A DNA stretch of 64,000 bases, from assembly GCA_016286055.1 (NCBI GenBank), contig JAEERW010000003.1:186001-250000 (forward strand), in the 5' to 3' direction. A program made the position numbers and the translations under genes. The notes beneath the pieces are model-generated. The model made no database searches, was not told where the DNA came from, and saw only the letters and a list, made by a program, of their open reading frames with translations. The DNA comes from Bacteroidales bacterium. GTDB taxonomy: Bacteria > Bacteroidota > Bacteroidia > Bacteroidales > UBA3824. Position 1 is the first letter of the stretch; each line of letters begins with the position of its first letter. Shown here piece by piece: positions 9,162 through 16,829 of this stretch.

Positions 9162-9908
9162 TTAAAACTCATCTCTATGATCGAGCCAATAATCGATAAG
9201 TTTCCTTGCCATTGAGGGGTGTGGCGGAATTTCGGGAAGGGCATTGCGGTTATACCATCGGCAGTCGCTCAGTTCTTCTTCCTGAATGTGAATTTCGCCA
9301 CTTTCGTATTCGGCAAAAAATCCGAACATCTCTTGGCTTGGATAGGGCCACGGTTGCGATGCAAAATATCGTATATTCTTGATTTTTAATGATGTTTCTT
9401 CCATTACCTCGCGCACCACGCATTGTTCGAGACTTTCGCCTGTTTCCAAAAATCCTGCTGTAAGTCCATAAAATGTGCCGTGAAAATTTAACGCGTGGGA
9501 GAGGAGAATCTCGTCTTTGCCTCTGTAAATCAGCACTATAATTGCAGGATTAATCCTCGGCCAAATTTCGTTGCCGCACGATACGCATTTTTTGCTGATA
9601 GGAGAGGAGTATTCCATTTTGCCACCGCACTTGGGACAAAAATTAAGGTACGAATCAAAATAAACCAATTCCGAAGCCTTAAAAGCGGTTTCGCGCAAAT
9701 CGTTAGGCAGTTTGTGGTAAGCCTTTCGGAGCCATTCAAAGGTGTAGTCTTGTGGAGCGGGATTATTGTAGTAAAAAGCCTTGCAGTTGTTAGCAAGATC
9801 AAAAATATGGTTTTGTGCGGCATCCACAGGGGCATTATCGCCACACGGAACATCGCCGTTTGAGGTTAAAAGTATCTCGTTTTTTGGGTTGAATATTAGC
9901 CAATGCAT
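9162..9908 (-). CDS. nudC: NADH pyrophosphatase NudC (Nudix hydrolase)
   Basis: A 248-residue NudC-type enzyme, which hydrolyses NADH/NAD and can remove NAD caps from RNA. A zinc ribbon CPKC...CVSC lies near residues 92-113. The Nudix box GFLETGESLEQCVVREVMEE with a following T-S-L lies near 153-175. The family-specific SQPWPYPSQ motif, which selects NAD-type substrates, is near 182-190. Length and domain order match the family. It has its own promoter upstream and runs toward the barrel gene on the same strand. Confidence 0.93.
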   Translation of the reverse strand: MHWLIFNPKNEILLTSNGDVPCGDNAPVDAAQNHIFDLANNCKAFYYNNPAPQDYTFEWLRKAYHKLPNDLRETAFKASELVYFDSYLNFCPKCGGKMEYSSPISKKCVSCGNEIWPRINPAIIVLIYRGKDEILLSHALNFHGTFYGLTAGFLETGESLEQCVVREVMEETSLKIKNIRYFASQPWPYPSQEMFGFFAEYESGEIHIQEEELSDCRWYNRNALPEIPPHPSMARKLIDYWLDHRDEF

Positions 9909-9913
9909 AATTA

Positions 9914-9959
9914 TAGTATTTGATTACAAAGATACGCACTATTGACGAATTATGCAAAT
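9914..9959. repeat. direct repeat, copy 1 (nudC promoter segment)
   Basis: This 46-base segment recurs at 10603-10649 with one T insertion and one C-to-A change. It contains the whole nudC promoter. The two copies flank the small membrane-protein gene and the 32-bp array. Confidence 0.9.
9927..9958 (-). promoter_or_regulatory. nudC promoter
   Basis: On the minus strand, TTTG (9958-9955), a 20-base spacer and TATCTTTG (9934-9927) fit the Bacteroidota promoter consensus, 19 bases before the nudC start codon. Confidence 0.85.
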
Positions 9960-10032
9960 GAATTTGCCTAACTATTTACAAAAAATGGCAGACTGTTTGT
10001 TAAATTTTAATCACTTTAATAATAGAAACTAT

Positions 10033-10362
10033 ATGGATTTAAAGCGAAAAGAATTTTGGAAGACATTTTTACGAGTGTTTTTGGTGAGCCTGATTTTGGG
10101 TGTAATGGGTTCTTTTTGTCATTTATTTCTCGGTGCATTTTCTTTTGGAGTCCCCATATTGTTCCTAATGATTTATGGTTTCGTGGAGGCTCGTAACGTT
10201 TTTAAAACAAGGGCTGCAATTCGAGATGAATCGGTTACCAGAGAAACCGATTATCTATTTGCATTTTTGAGGTTTATTGCCATAATAATCCCTCCGGCTA
10301 TCGTTGTGGTGTGGCTGGGAATCTGTTGGTTTGTGTGGAGTTTTCACGGTTACCACGGATAA
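10033..10362 (+). CDS. small membrane protein of unknown function
   Basis: About 109 residues from the ATG at 10033 (MDLKRKEFWK). There are two or three hydrophobic helices: residues about 10-28, 30-50 and 80-105. The frame is open from 9952, but that start lies within the duplicated nudC promoter segment and adds an unlikely N-terminus. I do not recognise the family. The gene lies between the two copies of the promoter repeat, so it may have arrived or been moved by the same duplication. Confidence 0.6.
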   Translation: MDLKRKEFWKTFLRVFLVSLILGVMGSFCHLFLGAFSFGVPILFLMIYGFVEARNVFKTRAAIRDESVTRETDYLFAFLRFIAIIIPPAIVVVWLGICWFVWSFHGYHG

Positions 10363-10508
10363 TAAACAATGCAGAGGTGAGTCCAAAGAAATTATAACCT
10401 ATCTAATAAAGAATTCAAGTTTTACCCACCTGACGTGCTCCTGATAGTATCAGAGGTTTGCGAGTGGATGATTTTTTTTGACATAGTATGTCTGTTTTTT
10501 TTGTTCAA

Positions 10509-10604
10509 GTATGGAAAATGTGATATTTTCCACAAATCAAGTATGGAAAATGTGATGTTTTTCACACTTCACGTATTAAAAGTGTGATAAGAATCACACT
10601 TTTA
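10509..10604. repeat. orphan repeat array, 3 x 32 bp, palindromic
   Basis: Three units start at 10509, 10541 and 10573. Units 1 and 2 share GTATGGAAAATGTGAT; unit 3 is diverged (GTATTAAAAGTGTGAT). Each unit is a dyad: unit 1 has TGGAAAAT/ATTTTCCA, and unit 3 has an 11-bp perfect stem (10578-10588 with 10593-10603) around AAGA. It resembles the 33-bp arrays in front of the DUF4143 ATPases, but no ATPase gene is adjacent. Confidence 0.85.
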
Positions 10605-10649
10605 GTATTTTGATTACAAAGATAAGCACTATTGACGAATTATGCAAAT
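10603..10649. repeat. direct repeat, copy 2 (nudC promoter segment)
   Basis: Near-identical copy of 9914-9959. The promoter boxes are intact on the minus strand (TTTG at 10648-10645, TATCTTTG at 10624-10617, 20-base spacer), but no gene follows; transcription would run straight into the palindromic array. Confidence 0.88.
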
Positions 10650-10678
10650 TATTTTTTTATCACTTACCTTAAAATATT

Positions 10679-10686
10679 TACCTTTG
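10679..10686 (+). promoter_or_regulatory. panE promoter, -7 box
   Basis: TACCTTTG fits the TAnnTTTG consensus, 25 bases before the panE ATG. Confidence 0.65.
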
Positions 10687-10711
10687 CACATTCAACAAAT
10701 ACTACTTGACA

Positions 10712-11602
10712 ATGAAATACTCTATTATAGGCACAGGTGCAGTGGGCGGCTATTACGGCTGCAAACTTGCTAAGGCGGGATGCGATGTGCATTTCCTTAT
10801 GCATTCCGATTATGATTATGTCTGCAAAAACGGACTTTATGTAAAATCTTGCGACGGTGATTTTTGCCTTAAAAATATAAATGTTTATAGCAGCACAGCC
10901 CAAATGCCCAAATCTGATGTGGTGATTGTGGCGCTCAAATCGGTTAATCAGCAGTTGCTCTACGATATTATTCCGCCATTGTTGAAACCCGACACCCTTG
11001 TGCTTTTGATTCAAAACGGCATTGGTCTCGAACCCGATATGGCAGAAAAGTTTCCCGAAATATCTGTGGCTGCGGGACTTGCCTTTATCTGTTCGTCTAA
11101 AACCGAACCGGGCGTTATCAACCATCAATGCTACGGCAGCATCAACATCGGAAATTTTAATTGCAAAGATTCGGGCAAGGTTGAGCAACTTATCAACGAT
11201 TTTAAAAATGCAGGCGTTGACGCCCACGAGGTTGAGTATTACGAGGCGCGATGGAAAAAAGCCGTTTGGAATATGCCTTTCAACGGTATGTCGGTGGCAG
11301 AAGACGCTAACACTCAGGAACTCCTCACTCGCTGTCCACAACTGATTTACAACCAAATGCGCGAAGTGATAGATGCCGCCAATGCTTGCGGAGTAAGCAA
11401 TATCGACTACACATTTGCCGACAAGATGATTGAAATGACCAAGGCTATGGTGCCCTATTATCCCAGTATGAAACTCGACTACAACCACCACCGCCCTATG
11501 GAAATCTATTACCTCTACACTCGCCCCATCGAAGAAGCCCACAAGGCTGGTTTTGAAATGAAATTGTGCAAGGAGGTGGAGGAAAGGTTGAAACAAATGT
11601 AG
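10712..11602 (+). CDS. panE: 2-dehydropantoate 2-reductase (KPR/PanE family)
   Basis: About 296 residues. The Rossmann motif GTGAVGGYYGCKLAKAG is at the N-terminus, followed by DVVIVALKSVN and LLIQNGIG, hallmark segments of ketopantoate reductases. A lysine in the catalytic position is seen in RWKKAVWNMPFNGMSV (family motif with the conserved K and N). The enzyme reduces ketopantoate to pantoate with NADPH in the pantothenate pathway. Members with other 2-keto-acid substrates exist, so the assignment is to the family. The ATG at 10712 is preferred over a TTG two codons upstream. Confidence 0.88.
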   Translation: MKYSIIGTGAVGGYYGCKLAKAGCDVHFLMHSDYDYVCKNGLYVKSCDGDFCLKNINVYSSTAQMPKSDVVIVALKSVNQQLLYDIIPPLLKPDTLVLLIQNGIGLEPDMAEKFPEISVAAGLAFICSSKTEPGVINHQCYGSINIGNFNCKDSGKVEQLINDFKNAGVDAHEVEYYEARWKKAVWNMPFNGMSVAEDANTQELLTRCPQLIYNQMREVIDAANACGVSNIDYTFADKMIEMTKAMVPYYPSMKLDYNHHRPMEIYYLYTRPIEEAHKAGFEMKLCKEVEERLKQM

Positions 11603-11624
11603 GGGCGTAACTCGTTTACGCTCC
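11602..11624. terminator. hairpin at the end of panE
   Basis: GGGGCGTAA (11602-11610) pairs with TTACGCTCC (11616-11624) around a 5-base loop with one G-T pair. It overlaps the panE stop codon and is directly followed by the two-unit array. There is no long T run, so termination is plausible but not certain; the shape also resembles dispersed palindromic repeats. Confidence 0.5.
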
Positions 11625-11690
11625 GAAATTTGCGCGAAGGGAACATTTTGGTGTTTTGAAATTTGCGCTGAGGGAACATTGCTACGATTA
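11625..11690. repeat. orphan repeat array, 2 x 33 bp
   Basis: Two units start at 11625 and 11658, exactly 33 bases apart. The shared core is GAAATTTGCGC, two variable bases, then AGGGAACATT. No ATPase gene follows; the next gene is a BspA-like lipoprotein at 11730. It probably represents the same class of element as the ATPase-linked arrays. Confidence 0.78.
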
Positions 11691-11729
11691 TTCTATTGTG
11701 TATCAATAATATATTAAATTTTATTTACT

Positions 11730-12950
11730 ATGAAAAAAATTTTCAAATCATTATTTATTCTTTCAAGTCTGATATTAGTTATCGGACTTGTAACCAACTC
11801 TTGTTCACAAGTCGAAAAACTACCGTATGCGGTTTTAAAAGACAGCACATTGACATTTTATTATGATGATAAAAAACCGCAAGGTGCGTATGATGTTGAA
11901 AAATTTAATAAAAAAAATTTTGTTCTAAGGGATAGTTTTGAAGTCAAAGAATGGTATCCAGCAAGAGAAGAAATATCTACTGTGATTTTTGATGAGTCCT
12001 TTAAAAAGTATCGTCCAAATAGTTGTAAGTCATGGTTTTTTGTTTGTGAAAACCTCAAACAAATCATAGGAATGAAAGAAAATCTTAATACGGATAATGT
12101 TACTAATATGAATAATATGTTTTGTTTTTGTACTAATCTTTCGAATCTTGATGTAAGTGGGTTCAATACTGAGAACGTAACGGATATGGGTGAGATGTTT
12201 CACCGCTGCCAAAAACTTACAACCCTTGATGTGAGCAAATTCAAAACAGATAATGTTACAGATATGAATGGGATGTTTCTTTGGTGTAACAATCTTACAA
12301 GCCTTGATGTAAGTGGCTTCAATACTGAAAACGTAACAGATATGAGCGAGATGTTTCAGAATTGTAACAAACTCACAAGCCTTGATGTGAGCGGATTCAA
12401 AACAGAGAACGTAAAGGATATGTCCAAGATGTTTTTCTCTTGTTTTAACCTTACCGACCTTAATGTTAGTGGATTCAATACTAAGAAAGTTACAGATATG
12501 GAGATGATGTTTTGTGATTGTTCCAGTCTTATAAACCTTGATGTAAGTGGATTCAATACTGAGAATGTAACTGATTTATCTAGAATGTTTTGTGGTTGTG
12601 AGAACCTTATCAGCCTTGATGTAAGTATGTTCAATACGGATAATGTTAATGAGGTGATGTTCATGTTTTCTTATTGTTCCAGCCTTACAAATCTTGATAT
12701 AAGTAGGTTTAATACTAAGAAAGTGACTGAAATGAATGGGATGTTTTCTCATTGTTCAAATCTTAAATCAATTTATGTTGGTGATGGTTGGAATACAAGC
12801 AACGTAACAGATTCAGAATCTATGTTTGAAGATTGCCCACAACTGATTGGCGGACAAGGAACAATATTCGACCCATCAGCCATTGACATTTCGCGTGCGC
12901 ATATCGACGGCGGCTCAGCCAATCCCGGATATCTTACTAAGAAAGAATAA
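11730..12950 (+). CDS. BspA-like leucine-rich repeat lipoprotein (DUF285)
   Basis: A 406-residue protein with an N-terminal hydrophobic signal and a possible lipobox ending at Cys25 (VTNSC). A region of about 90 residues is followed by roughly ten tandem repeats of about 24 residues with the pattern LDVSGFNTENVTDMSEMF..C, the DUF285/BspA type. A short tail ends GYLTKKE. Such proteins are surface-exposed and in related species bind host proteins or other cells; the ligand here is unknown. The end of the gene and its downstream leader are duplicated after the second BspA gene at 15561. Confidence 0.88.
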   Translation: MKKIFKSLFILSSLILVIGLVTNSCSQVEKLPYAVLKDSTLTFYYDDKKPQGAYDVEKFNKKNFVLRDSFEVKEWYPAREEISTVIFDESFKKYRPNSCKSWFFVCENLKQIIGMKENLNTDNVTNMNNMFCFCTNLSNLDVSGFNTENVTDMGEMFHRCQKLTTLDVSKFKTDNVTDMNGMFLWCNNLTSLDVSGFNTENVTDMSEMFQNCNKLTSLDVSGFKTENVKDMSKMFFSCFNLTDLNVSGFNTKKVTDMEMMFCDCSSLINLDVSGFNTENVTDLSRMFCGCENLISLDVSMFNTDNVNEVMFMFSYCSSLTNLDISRFNTKKVTEMNGMFSHCSNLKSIYVGDGWNTSNVTDSESMFEDCPQLIGGQGTIFDPSAIDISRAHIDGGSANPGYLTKKE

Positions 12951-13002
12951 AATTTTTACTACCTTTCCCCCCGAAAATTATTAACCATTTATATCAATGA
13001 CA
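12951..13002 (+). repeat. duplicated promoter-leader, copy A
   Basis: A leader with a TACTACCTTT core, then a conserved stretch ending ACCATTTATATCAATGACA. It recurs at 14535, 15560 and 16771. Copy D drives the dihydrouridine synthase gene, and in that copy the ATG of the repeat is the real start codon. Confidence 0.85.
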
Positions 13003-13074
13003 AAATTATTAGGTACAGAGGCGGAGTACGATTGCAATCAAATTTTGCGGAGAGCGGCAAATTTAACAGTTTGA
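12997..13074 (+). pseudogene. remnant of a dihydrouridine synthase 5' end
   Basis: The 25-codon frame starts MTKLLGTEAEYDCNQ; the intact gene at 16821 starts MTNPLGSEITIGG. The shared M-T-x-x-L-G-[ST]-E and the shared leader show that this is the beginning of a lost copy. The similarity ends after about ten codons, and the frame then runs into the 33-bp array of the ATPase. Confidence 0.6.
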
Positions 13075-13139
13075 ATTTTGCGGAGAGCGGCAAAAATGAC
13101 TAAACAAATTTTGCGGAGAGCGGAAAAAGTTTTGGTAAT
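13041..13139. repeat. 33-bp array upstream of ATPase 1 (3 units)
   Basis: Units start at 13041, 13074 and 13107, a pitch of exactly 33. The first 17 bases, AATTTTGCGGAGAGCGG, are identical in all three; the remaining 13-16 bases vary. The core is an imperfect dyad with TTTGC and GCAAA ends. The third unit ends on the -33 box of the ATPase promoter, an operator-like placement. Confidence 0.93.
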
Positions 13140-13161
13140 TAAAAAATAATCAGTAACTTTG
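13131..13161 (+). promoter_or_regulatory. promoter of ATPase 1
   Basis: TTTG (13131-13134), a 19-base spacer and TAACTTTG (13154-13161) match the Bacteroidota consensus exactly, 22 bases before the start codon. The -33 box lies within the last array unit. Confidence 0.85.
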
Positions 13162-13183
13162 TTGCGGTTAAAAACTTCATATT

Positions 13184-14524
13184 ATGGCAGAGAGAATTTT
13201 TAAGCGCAAAGCATACCAAAAAATGCTGAATTGGAAAGCCGAATCAGCCGGCAAAAGTGCATTGCTCGTAGAAGGTGCAAGGCGCGTTGGCAAATCCACT
13301 TTGGTAAAACATTTTGCCGAACAAGAATACGAATCGTACATTCTTATTGACTTTGCAAACCTTTTGCCCGAAGTCAAGGACCTGATTGAAACAAGCCTCG
13401 CTAACCTCAACTATCTGTTTATGAGGCTGCAACTTATATACAATGTTACCTTGAAAGAACGAAAGTCTGTGATAATTTTCGATGAGGTTCAGTTGCAACC
13501 ATTGGCGCGTCAGGCAATTAAATATTTGGTTAAGGACGGTCGCTACGATTATATTGAAACCGGCTCTCTTATCAGCATCAGAAAAAACGTTCAAAACATT
13601 GTGATTCCGAGCGAAGAAGATCGTATTCAAATGTTTCCAATGGATTATGAGGAGTTTCGCGAGGCGTTGGGCGACACCGCAACCATACCGTTGCTTAGAA
13701 ATTTTATTCAGCATCCTGAACCATTGGGCGATGGCATCAACCGCAACCTGATGCGCGATTTTCGCCTTTATATGTTGGTAGGTGGAATGCCTCAGGCAGT
13801 GGAGGCTTATCTCAATACCAACAATCTCCAACGCGTTGACATTGTTAAGCGCAAGATTTTGAAACTCTATTCCGAGGATTTGTACAAGTTGGATTCGTCG
13901 GAAAAACTTCGCGCATTGTTTTGGGCTATACCGTCGCAACTGAGTCGCAACACCTCGCGTTTTCAGTCAACCACTGTCATCGAAAACGTAAAACAGTATC
14001 AGATGCAGGATTTTTTGGAGACACTTCGCGAAAGTATGATTGTTAACATCGCCTACAATTCCGCCGACCCGAATGTGGGTTTGGCTCTTTCCGCCGACCG
14101 CACACGTTACAAAATGTACCTTGCCGACACGGGGCTGTTTGTTACTTTGGCGTATTGGGATAAGGATTTTACCGAAAACGTCATCTATCAAAAACTTTGG
14201 GCAGACAAACTGGATACCAACCTTGGATATATTTACGAAAATATTGCAGCACAGATGTTTAGAGCGGCGGGATACGAATTGTTTTACCATACATTCAGCG
14301 ACGGCAACAACCATAATTATGAGGTTGACTTTTTGCTTTCGCACGGCAACAAACTCGTGCCTGTGGAGGTAAAATCGTCGGGTTACAACACACACAAATC
14401 GCTCGATGAATTTTGCCGAAAGTTTTCATCTCGCATAGGCAACCGTTATCTTATATATACCAAGGACTTACGTCGCGACCAAGAAACTATAATGTTACCG
14501 GTTTATATGACTGGGTTAATTTAA
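13184..14524 (+). CDS. AAA_14/DUF4143 ATPase 1
   Basis: A 446-residue P-loop ATPase. Walker A is GARRVGKST near residue 31, Walker B VIIFDEVQ near 100, and a sensor-like YIETGSLISIRKN near 125. The C-terminal DUF4143 part contains EVDFLLSHGNKLVPVEVKSS near 385-405, with the acidic-x-x-x-K arrangement of PD-(D/E)XK nuclease folds. The family is abundant in Bacteroidota and archaea and has no agreed function. It is preceded by its own three-unit 33-bp array and promoter. It lies between duplicated leader copies A and B, which marks it as an insertion into a repeat-rich region. Confidence 0.9.
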   Translation: MAERIFKRKAYQKMLNWKAESAGKSALLVEGARRVGKSTLVKHFAEQEYESYILIDFANLLPEVKDLIETSLANLNYLFMRLQLIYNVTLKERKSVIIFDEVQLQPLARQAIKYLVKDGRYDYIETGSLISIRKNVQNIVIPSEEDRIQMFPMDYEEFREALGDTATIPLLRNFIQHPEPLGDGINRNLMRDFRLYMLVGGMPQAVEAYLNTNNLQRVDIVKRKILKLYSEDLYKLDSSEKLRALFWAIPSQLSRNTSRFQSTTVIENVKQYQMQDFLETLRESMIVNIAYNSADPNVGLALSADRTRYKMYLADTGLFVTLAYWDKDFTENVIYQKLWADKLDTNLGYIYENIAAQMFRAAGYELFYHTFSDGNNHNYEVDFLLSHGNKLVPVEVKSSGYNTHKSLDEFCRKFSSRIGNRYLIYTKDLRRDQETIMLPVYMTGLI

Positions 14525-14534
14525 ATATGATTAT

Positions 14535-14596
14535 CCTAATTTTTTTACTATCTTTACCCCGAAAATTATTAACCATTTATATCAATGACAATTATT
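14535..14596 (+). repeat. duplicated promoter-leader, copy B
   Basis: Second copy of the leader, with TATCTTTA at the -7 position. It ends in ATGACAATTATT and precedes the second BspA-like gene, whose own ATG is 28 bases further on. Confidence 0.85.
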
Positions 14597-14613
14597 ATTT
14601 ATTATAACTTACT

Positions 14614-15561
14614 ATGAAAATACTTTTCAAAACATTATCAATCATTTCAATTTTGATTCTAACTTTTGGAATTCTGATTCTAACTTTTGGAATTGACAAA
14701 GCATCTTTTGCGCAAAGCGCCAAGGTACCGTACGCAGTTTTAAAAGACAGCACAATGACATTTTATTATGGTAAAAATAAACCGGTGGGAGCGTATGATG
14801 TTGAGAAAATTATAATTACCAAAGTAGATTTATTTGATGGTGAAAATGGTGAGGTATGGGAAAAAGAGTGGATGTCAGTAACTGACCAAATAAAAACTGT
14901 GGTATTTGACAAATCATTCAAAAATTGCAGACCAACAACTTGTGCATATTGGTTTTGCGGTTGTCGGCAACTTTCAAAAATAGTTGATATGGAAAAATAT
15001 CTTAATACTTCAAGGTGTTCTGATATGAGTTATATGTTTAGTGATTGCAATGGGCTTACGAGTCTTGATGTAAGTAATTTTAATACAAAAAATGTTACAA
15101 ATATGTGGTTTATGTTTCCAGGATGCGGTGCACTAACAAGCCTTGATGTTAGCAATTTTAATACAGATAAAGTTACAGGTATGAAATGTATGTTTACTGC
15201 TTGTAGCAATCTTGTAAGCCTTGATGTAAGCAATTTTAATACAGAGAATGTTACAGATATGAGCGATATGTTTAATGATTGTGAAAGCCTCACAACCCTT
15301 GATATTAGCAATTTTAATACATCTAATGTTAAAGTCATGGAGAGTATGTTTGCAGATTGTTATTCTCTTAAAACAATTTATGTCGGAAATGGATGGCGAA
15401 CAAGTGAAGTAACCAATTCAGAATATATGTTTGCGGGGTGCACTTCGCTTGTTGGCGGCAAAGGAACAAAATGCGACGGCACAGAAAGAGAAGATGATGT
15501 TTCTTTTGCCCGCATCGACGGTGGCGAATCTGCCCCCGGTTATCTTACTAAGAAAGAATAA
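14614..15561 (+). CDS. BspA-like leucine-rich repeat secreted protein (DUF285), second copy
   Basis: 315 residues with a signal peptide whose hydrophobic core contains a tandem duplication (ILTFGI twice), then SFAQ cleavage. The mature N-terminus (VPYAVLKDSTMTFYYG) and the tail (GYLTKKE) closely match the BspA-like protein at 11730. Between them are about six 24-residue repeats, LDVSNFNT.NVT.M..MF..C, fewer than in the first copy. Unlike the first copy it has no lipobox. The signal peptide is almost the same as that of the next gene, so 5' ends have been exchanged or duplicated between neighbours. Confidence 0.87.
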   Translation: MKILFKTLSIISILILTFGILILTFGIDKASFAQSAKVPYAVLKDSTMTFYYGKNKPVGAYDVEKIIITKVDLFDGENGEVWEKEWMSVTDQIKTVVFDKSFKNCRPTTCAYWFCGCRQLSKIVDMEKYLNTSRCSDMSYMFSDCNGLTSLDVSNFNTKNVTNMWFMFPGCGALTSLDVSNFNTDKVTGMKCMFTACSNLVSLDVSNFNTENVTDMSDMFNDCESLTTLDISNFNTSNVKVMESMFADCYSLKTIYVGNGWRTSEVTNSEYMFAGCTSLVGGKGTKCDGTEREDDVSFARIDGGESAPGYLTKKE

Positions 15562-15614
15562 AATTTTTACTACCTTTGCAATTATTAACCATTTATAACA
15601 ATGACAATTATTTA
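15560..15614 (+). repeat. duplicated promoter-leader, copy C
   Basis: Third copy, with TACCTTTG as a perfect -7 box (15581-15588) but lacking the CCCCGAAA portion found in the other copies. It ends in ATGACAATTATT, 29 bases before the likely start of the sulfatase-modifying-factor-like gene. Confidence 0.85.
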
Positions 15615-15630
15615 TTTAATTTTGGTTACT

Positions 15631-16755
15631 ATGAAAAGAATTTGCAATATTTTACCAATCATTTCAATTCTGATTCTTACTTTTGGAATTGATACAGCAT
15701 CTTTTGCGCAAAAACACAATGGTATATCCATTACAATTAATGGAGTATCATTTAATATGATCTATGTAGAAGGTGGTTCTATTACTGTTGGTAACCAAAA
15801 TGAAGACGATGTATATGCATCATTTCTGCGAGGAAATAGCAAAACTCTAACTGTTGATAATTTTTATATAGGAGAAACAGAAGTAACTTGTGGTCTTTGG
15901 AATGCGGTGTTTGGGTACGATTCTATTGTAGAAAAAAAGGTGAAAGTAAAACATTGTAAAATTTCTGAACCTAAAAAAGTATCTAATGTATCTTCTTCAT
16001 TTGAAAACCAACTTGATACATTAGAATTGCCATCTATTGAATATCAAGATTGGGACGACAAATGGACTCAACCAATTAACAATAAAGTATTCGGAACTGT
16101 TGTCGATGAAACTGGGGAACTTCTTCCTGGCGTTCTAATACGAGAAAAAGGCACTAATAATGGTACACTCACAGACTTAGATGGATATTTTGAACTTGAT
16201 ATGCAAAATGTTGATCATAAATTGGAATTTATTTATTGGGGGGGTGTTACAAAAGAAACATCTGCCGGAGGAAATATGTATGTTGAACTACAATATCAAC
16301 CGATAGAATTAATTCAACCCTCGGGTGATAATTATCCAATGGGATGGGTATCTTCTAGATCTATAAATGAATTTCTGCAAAAATTAAATAGCATCACAGG
16401 TCTTAACTTCCGACTTCCTACATCTGATGAATGGGATTTTGCTGCACGTGGTGGCAACAAAAGTCACGGTTATAAATACAGCGGCAGTAACATATACGAA
16501 GAGGTAGGTCAGACACCTAAAATAAGGTTTTTAAAATGTCCTGTAAAAGAAAAAGCCCCAAATGAACTTGGTATCTATGATATGAGTGGAAATGTTGATG
16601 AATTGTGCATAGATGCTGCAAGTTATTCTGGATATTCTTATAATAATTTTTCTGATTATAACTGTAACGGTTATTACCCATTTGATTTTCCGGGAGATTT
16701 AGGCAATTTATTTGGATTTCGAATTGTTTTAAGTTCTCAAAATAGTGAAGAATAA
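15631..16755 (+). CDS. secreted FGE-sulfatase-like protein interrupted by a CarboxypepD_reg-like domain
   Basis: About 374 residues from MKRICNILP, with a signal peptide ending SFAQ. Residues about 18-105 match the first part of the formylglycine-generating-enzyme-like fold (FNMIYVEGGSITVGN, then YIGETEVTCGLWNAVFG). Residues about 150-228 are a CarboxypepD_reg-like beta-sandwich (VFGTVVDETGELLPGV.I and LTDLDGYFELD). The first fold then resumes with NYPMGWVSSRSINEF, LNFRLPTSDEWDFAARGG and NELGIYDMSGNVDELC. The usual region between the last two is shortened, and I see no active-site cysteine pair, so catalysis is unlikely. A G7 tract lies at 16238-16244 in the inserted domain. Confidence 0.8.
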   Translation: MKRICNILPIISILILTFGIDTASFAQKHNGISITINGVSFNMIYVEGGSITVGNQNEDDVYASFLRGNSKTLTVDNFYIGETEVTCGLWNAVFGYDSIVEKKVKVKHCKISEPKKVSNVSSSFENQLDTLELPSIEYQDWDDKWTQPINNKVFGTVVDETGELLPGVLIREKGTNNGTLTDLDGYFELDMQNVDHKLEFIYWGGVTKETSAGGNMYVELQYQPIELIQPSGDNYPMGWVSSRSINEFLQKLNSITGLNFRLPTSDEWDFAARGGNKSHGYKYSGSNIYEEVGQTPKIRFLKCPVKEKAPNELGIYDMSGNVDELCIDAASYSGYSYNNFSDYNCNGYYPFDFPGDLGNLFGFRIVLSSQNSEE

Positions 16756-16770
16756 AAACATTACCCAAAT

Positions 16771-16829
16771 CCTAATTTTTTTACTACCTTTACCCCGAAA
16801 ATTATTAACCATTTATAGCAATGACAAAT
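16771..16829 (+). repeat. duplicated promoter-leader, copy D (functional dus leader)
   Basis: Fourth copy, with TACCTTTA at the -7 position. Its final ATGACA is the start codon of the dihydrouridine synthase, which suggests that this is the original context of the repeat. Confidence 0.85.

Noticed and set aside
9116..9244. Longer start for the outer-membrane barrel protein
   Set aside because: It would overlap the end of nudC and bury the signal peptide 43 residues inside the protein.
13041..13139. The 33-bp arrays as CRISPR arrays
   Set aside because: Only two or three units, variable parts of just 12-16 bases, no leader, no cas genes, and the position is fixed at the promoter of one gene family.
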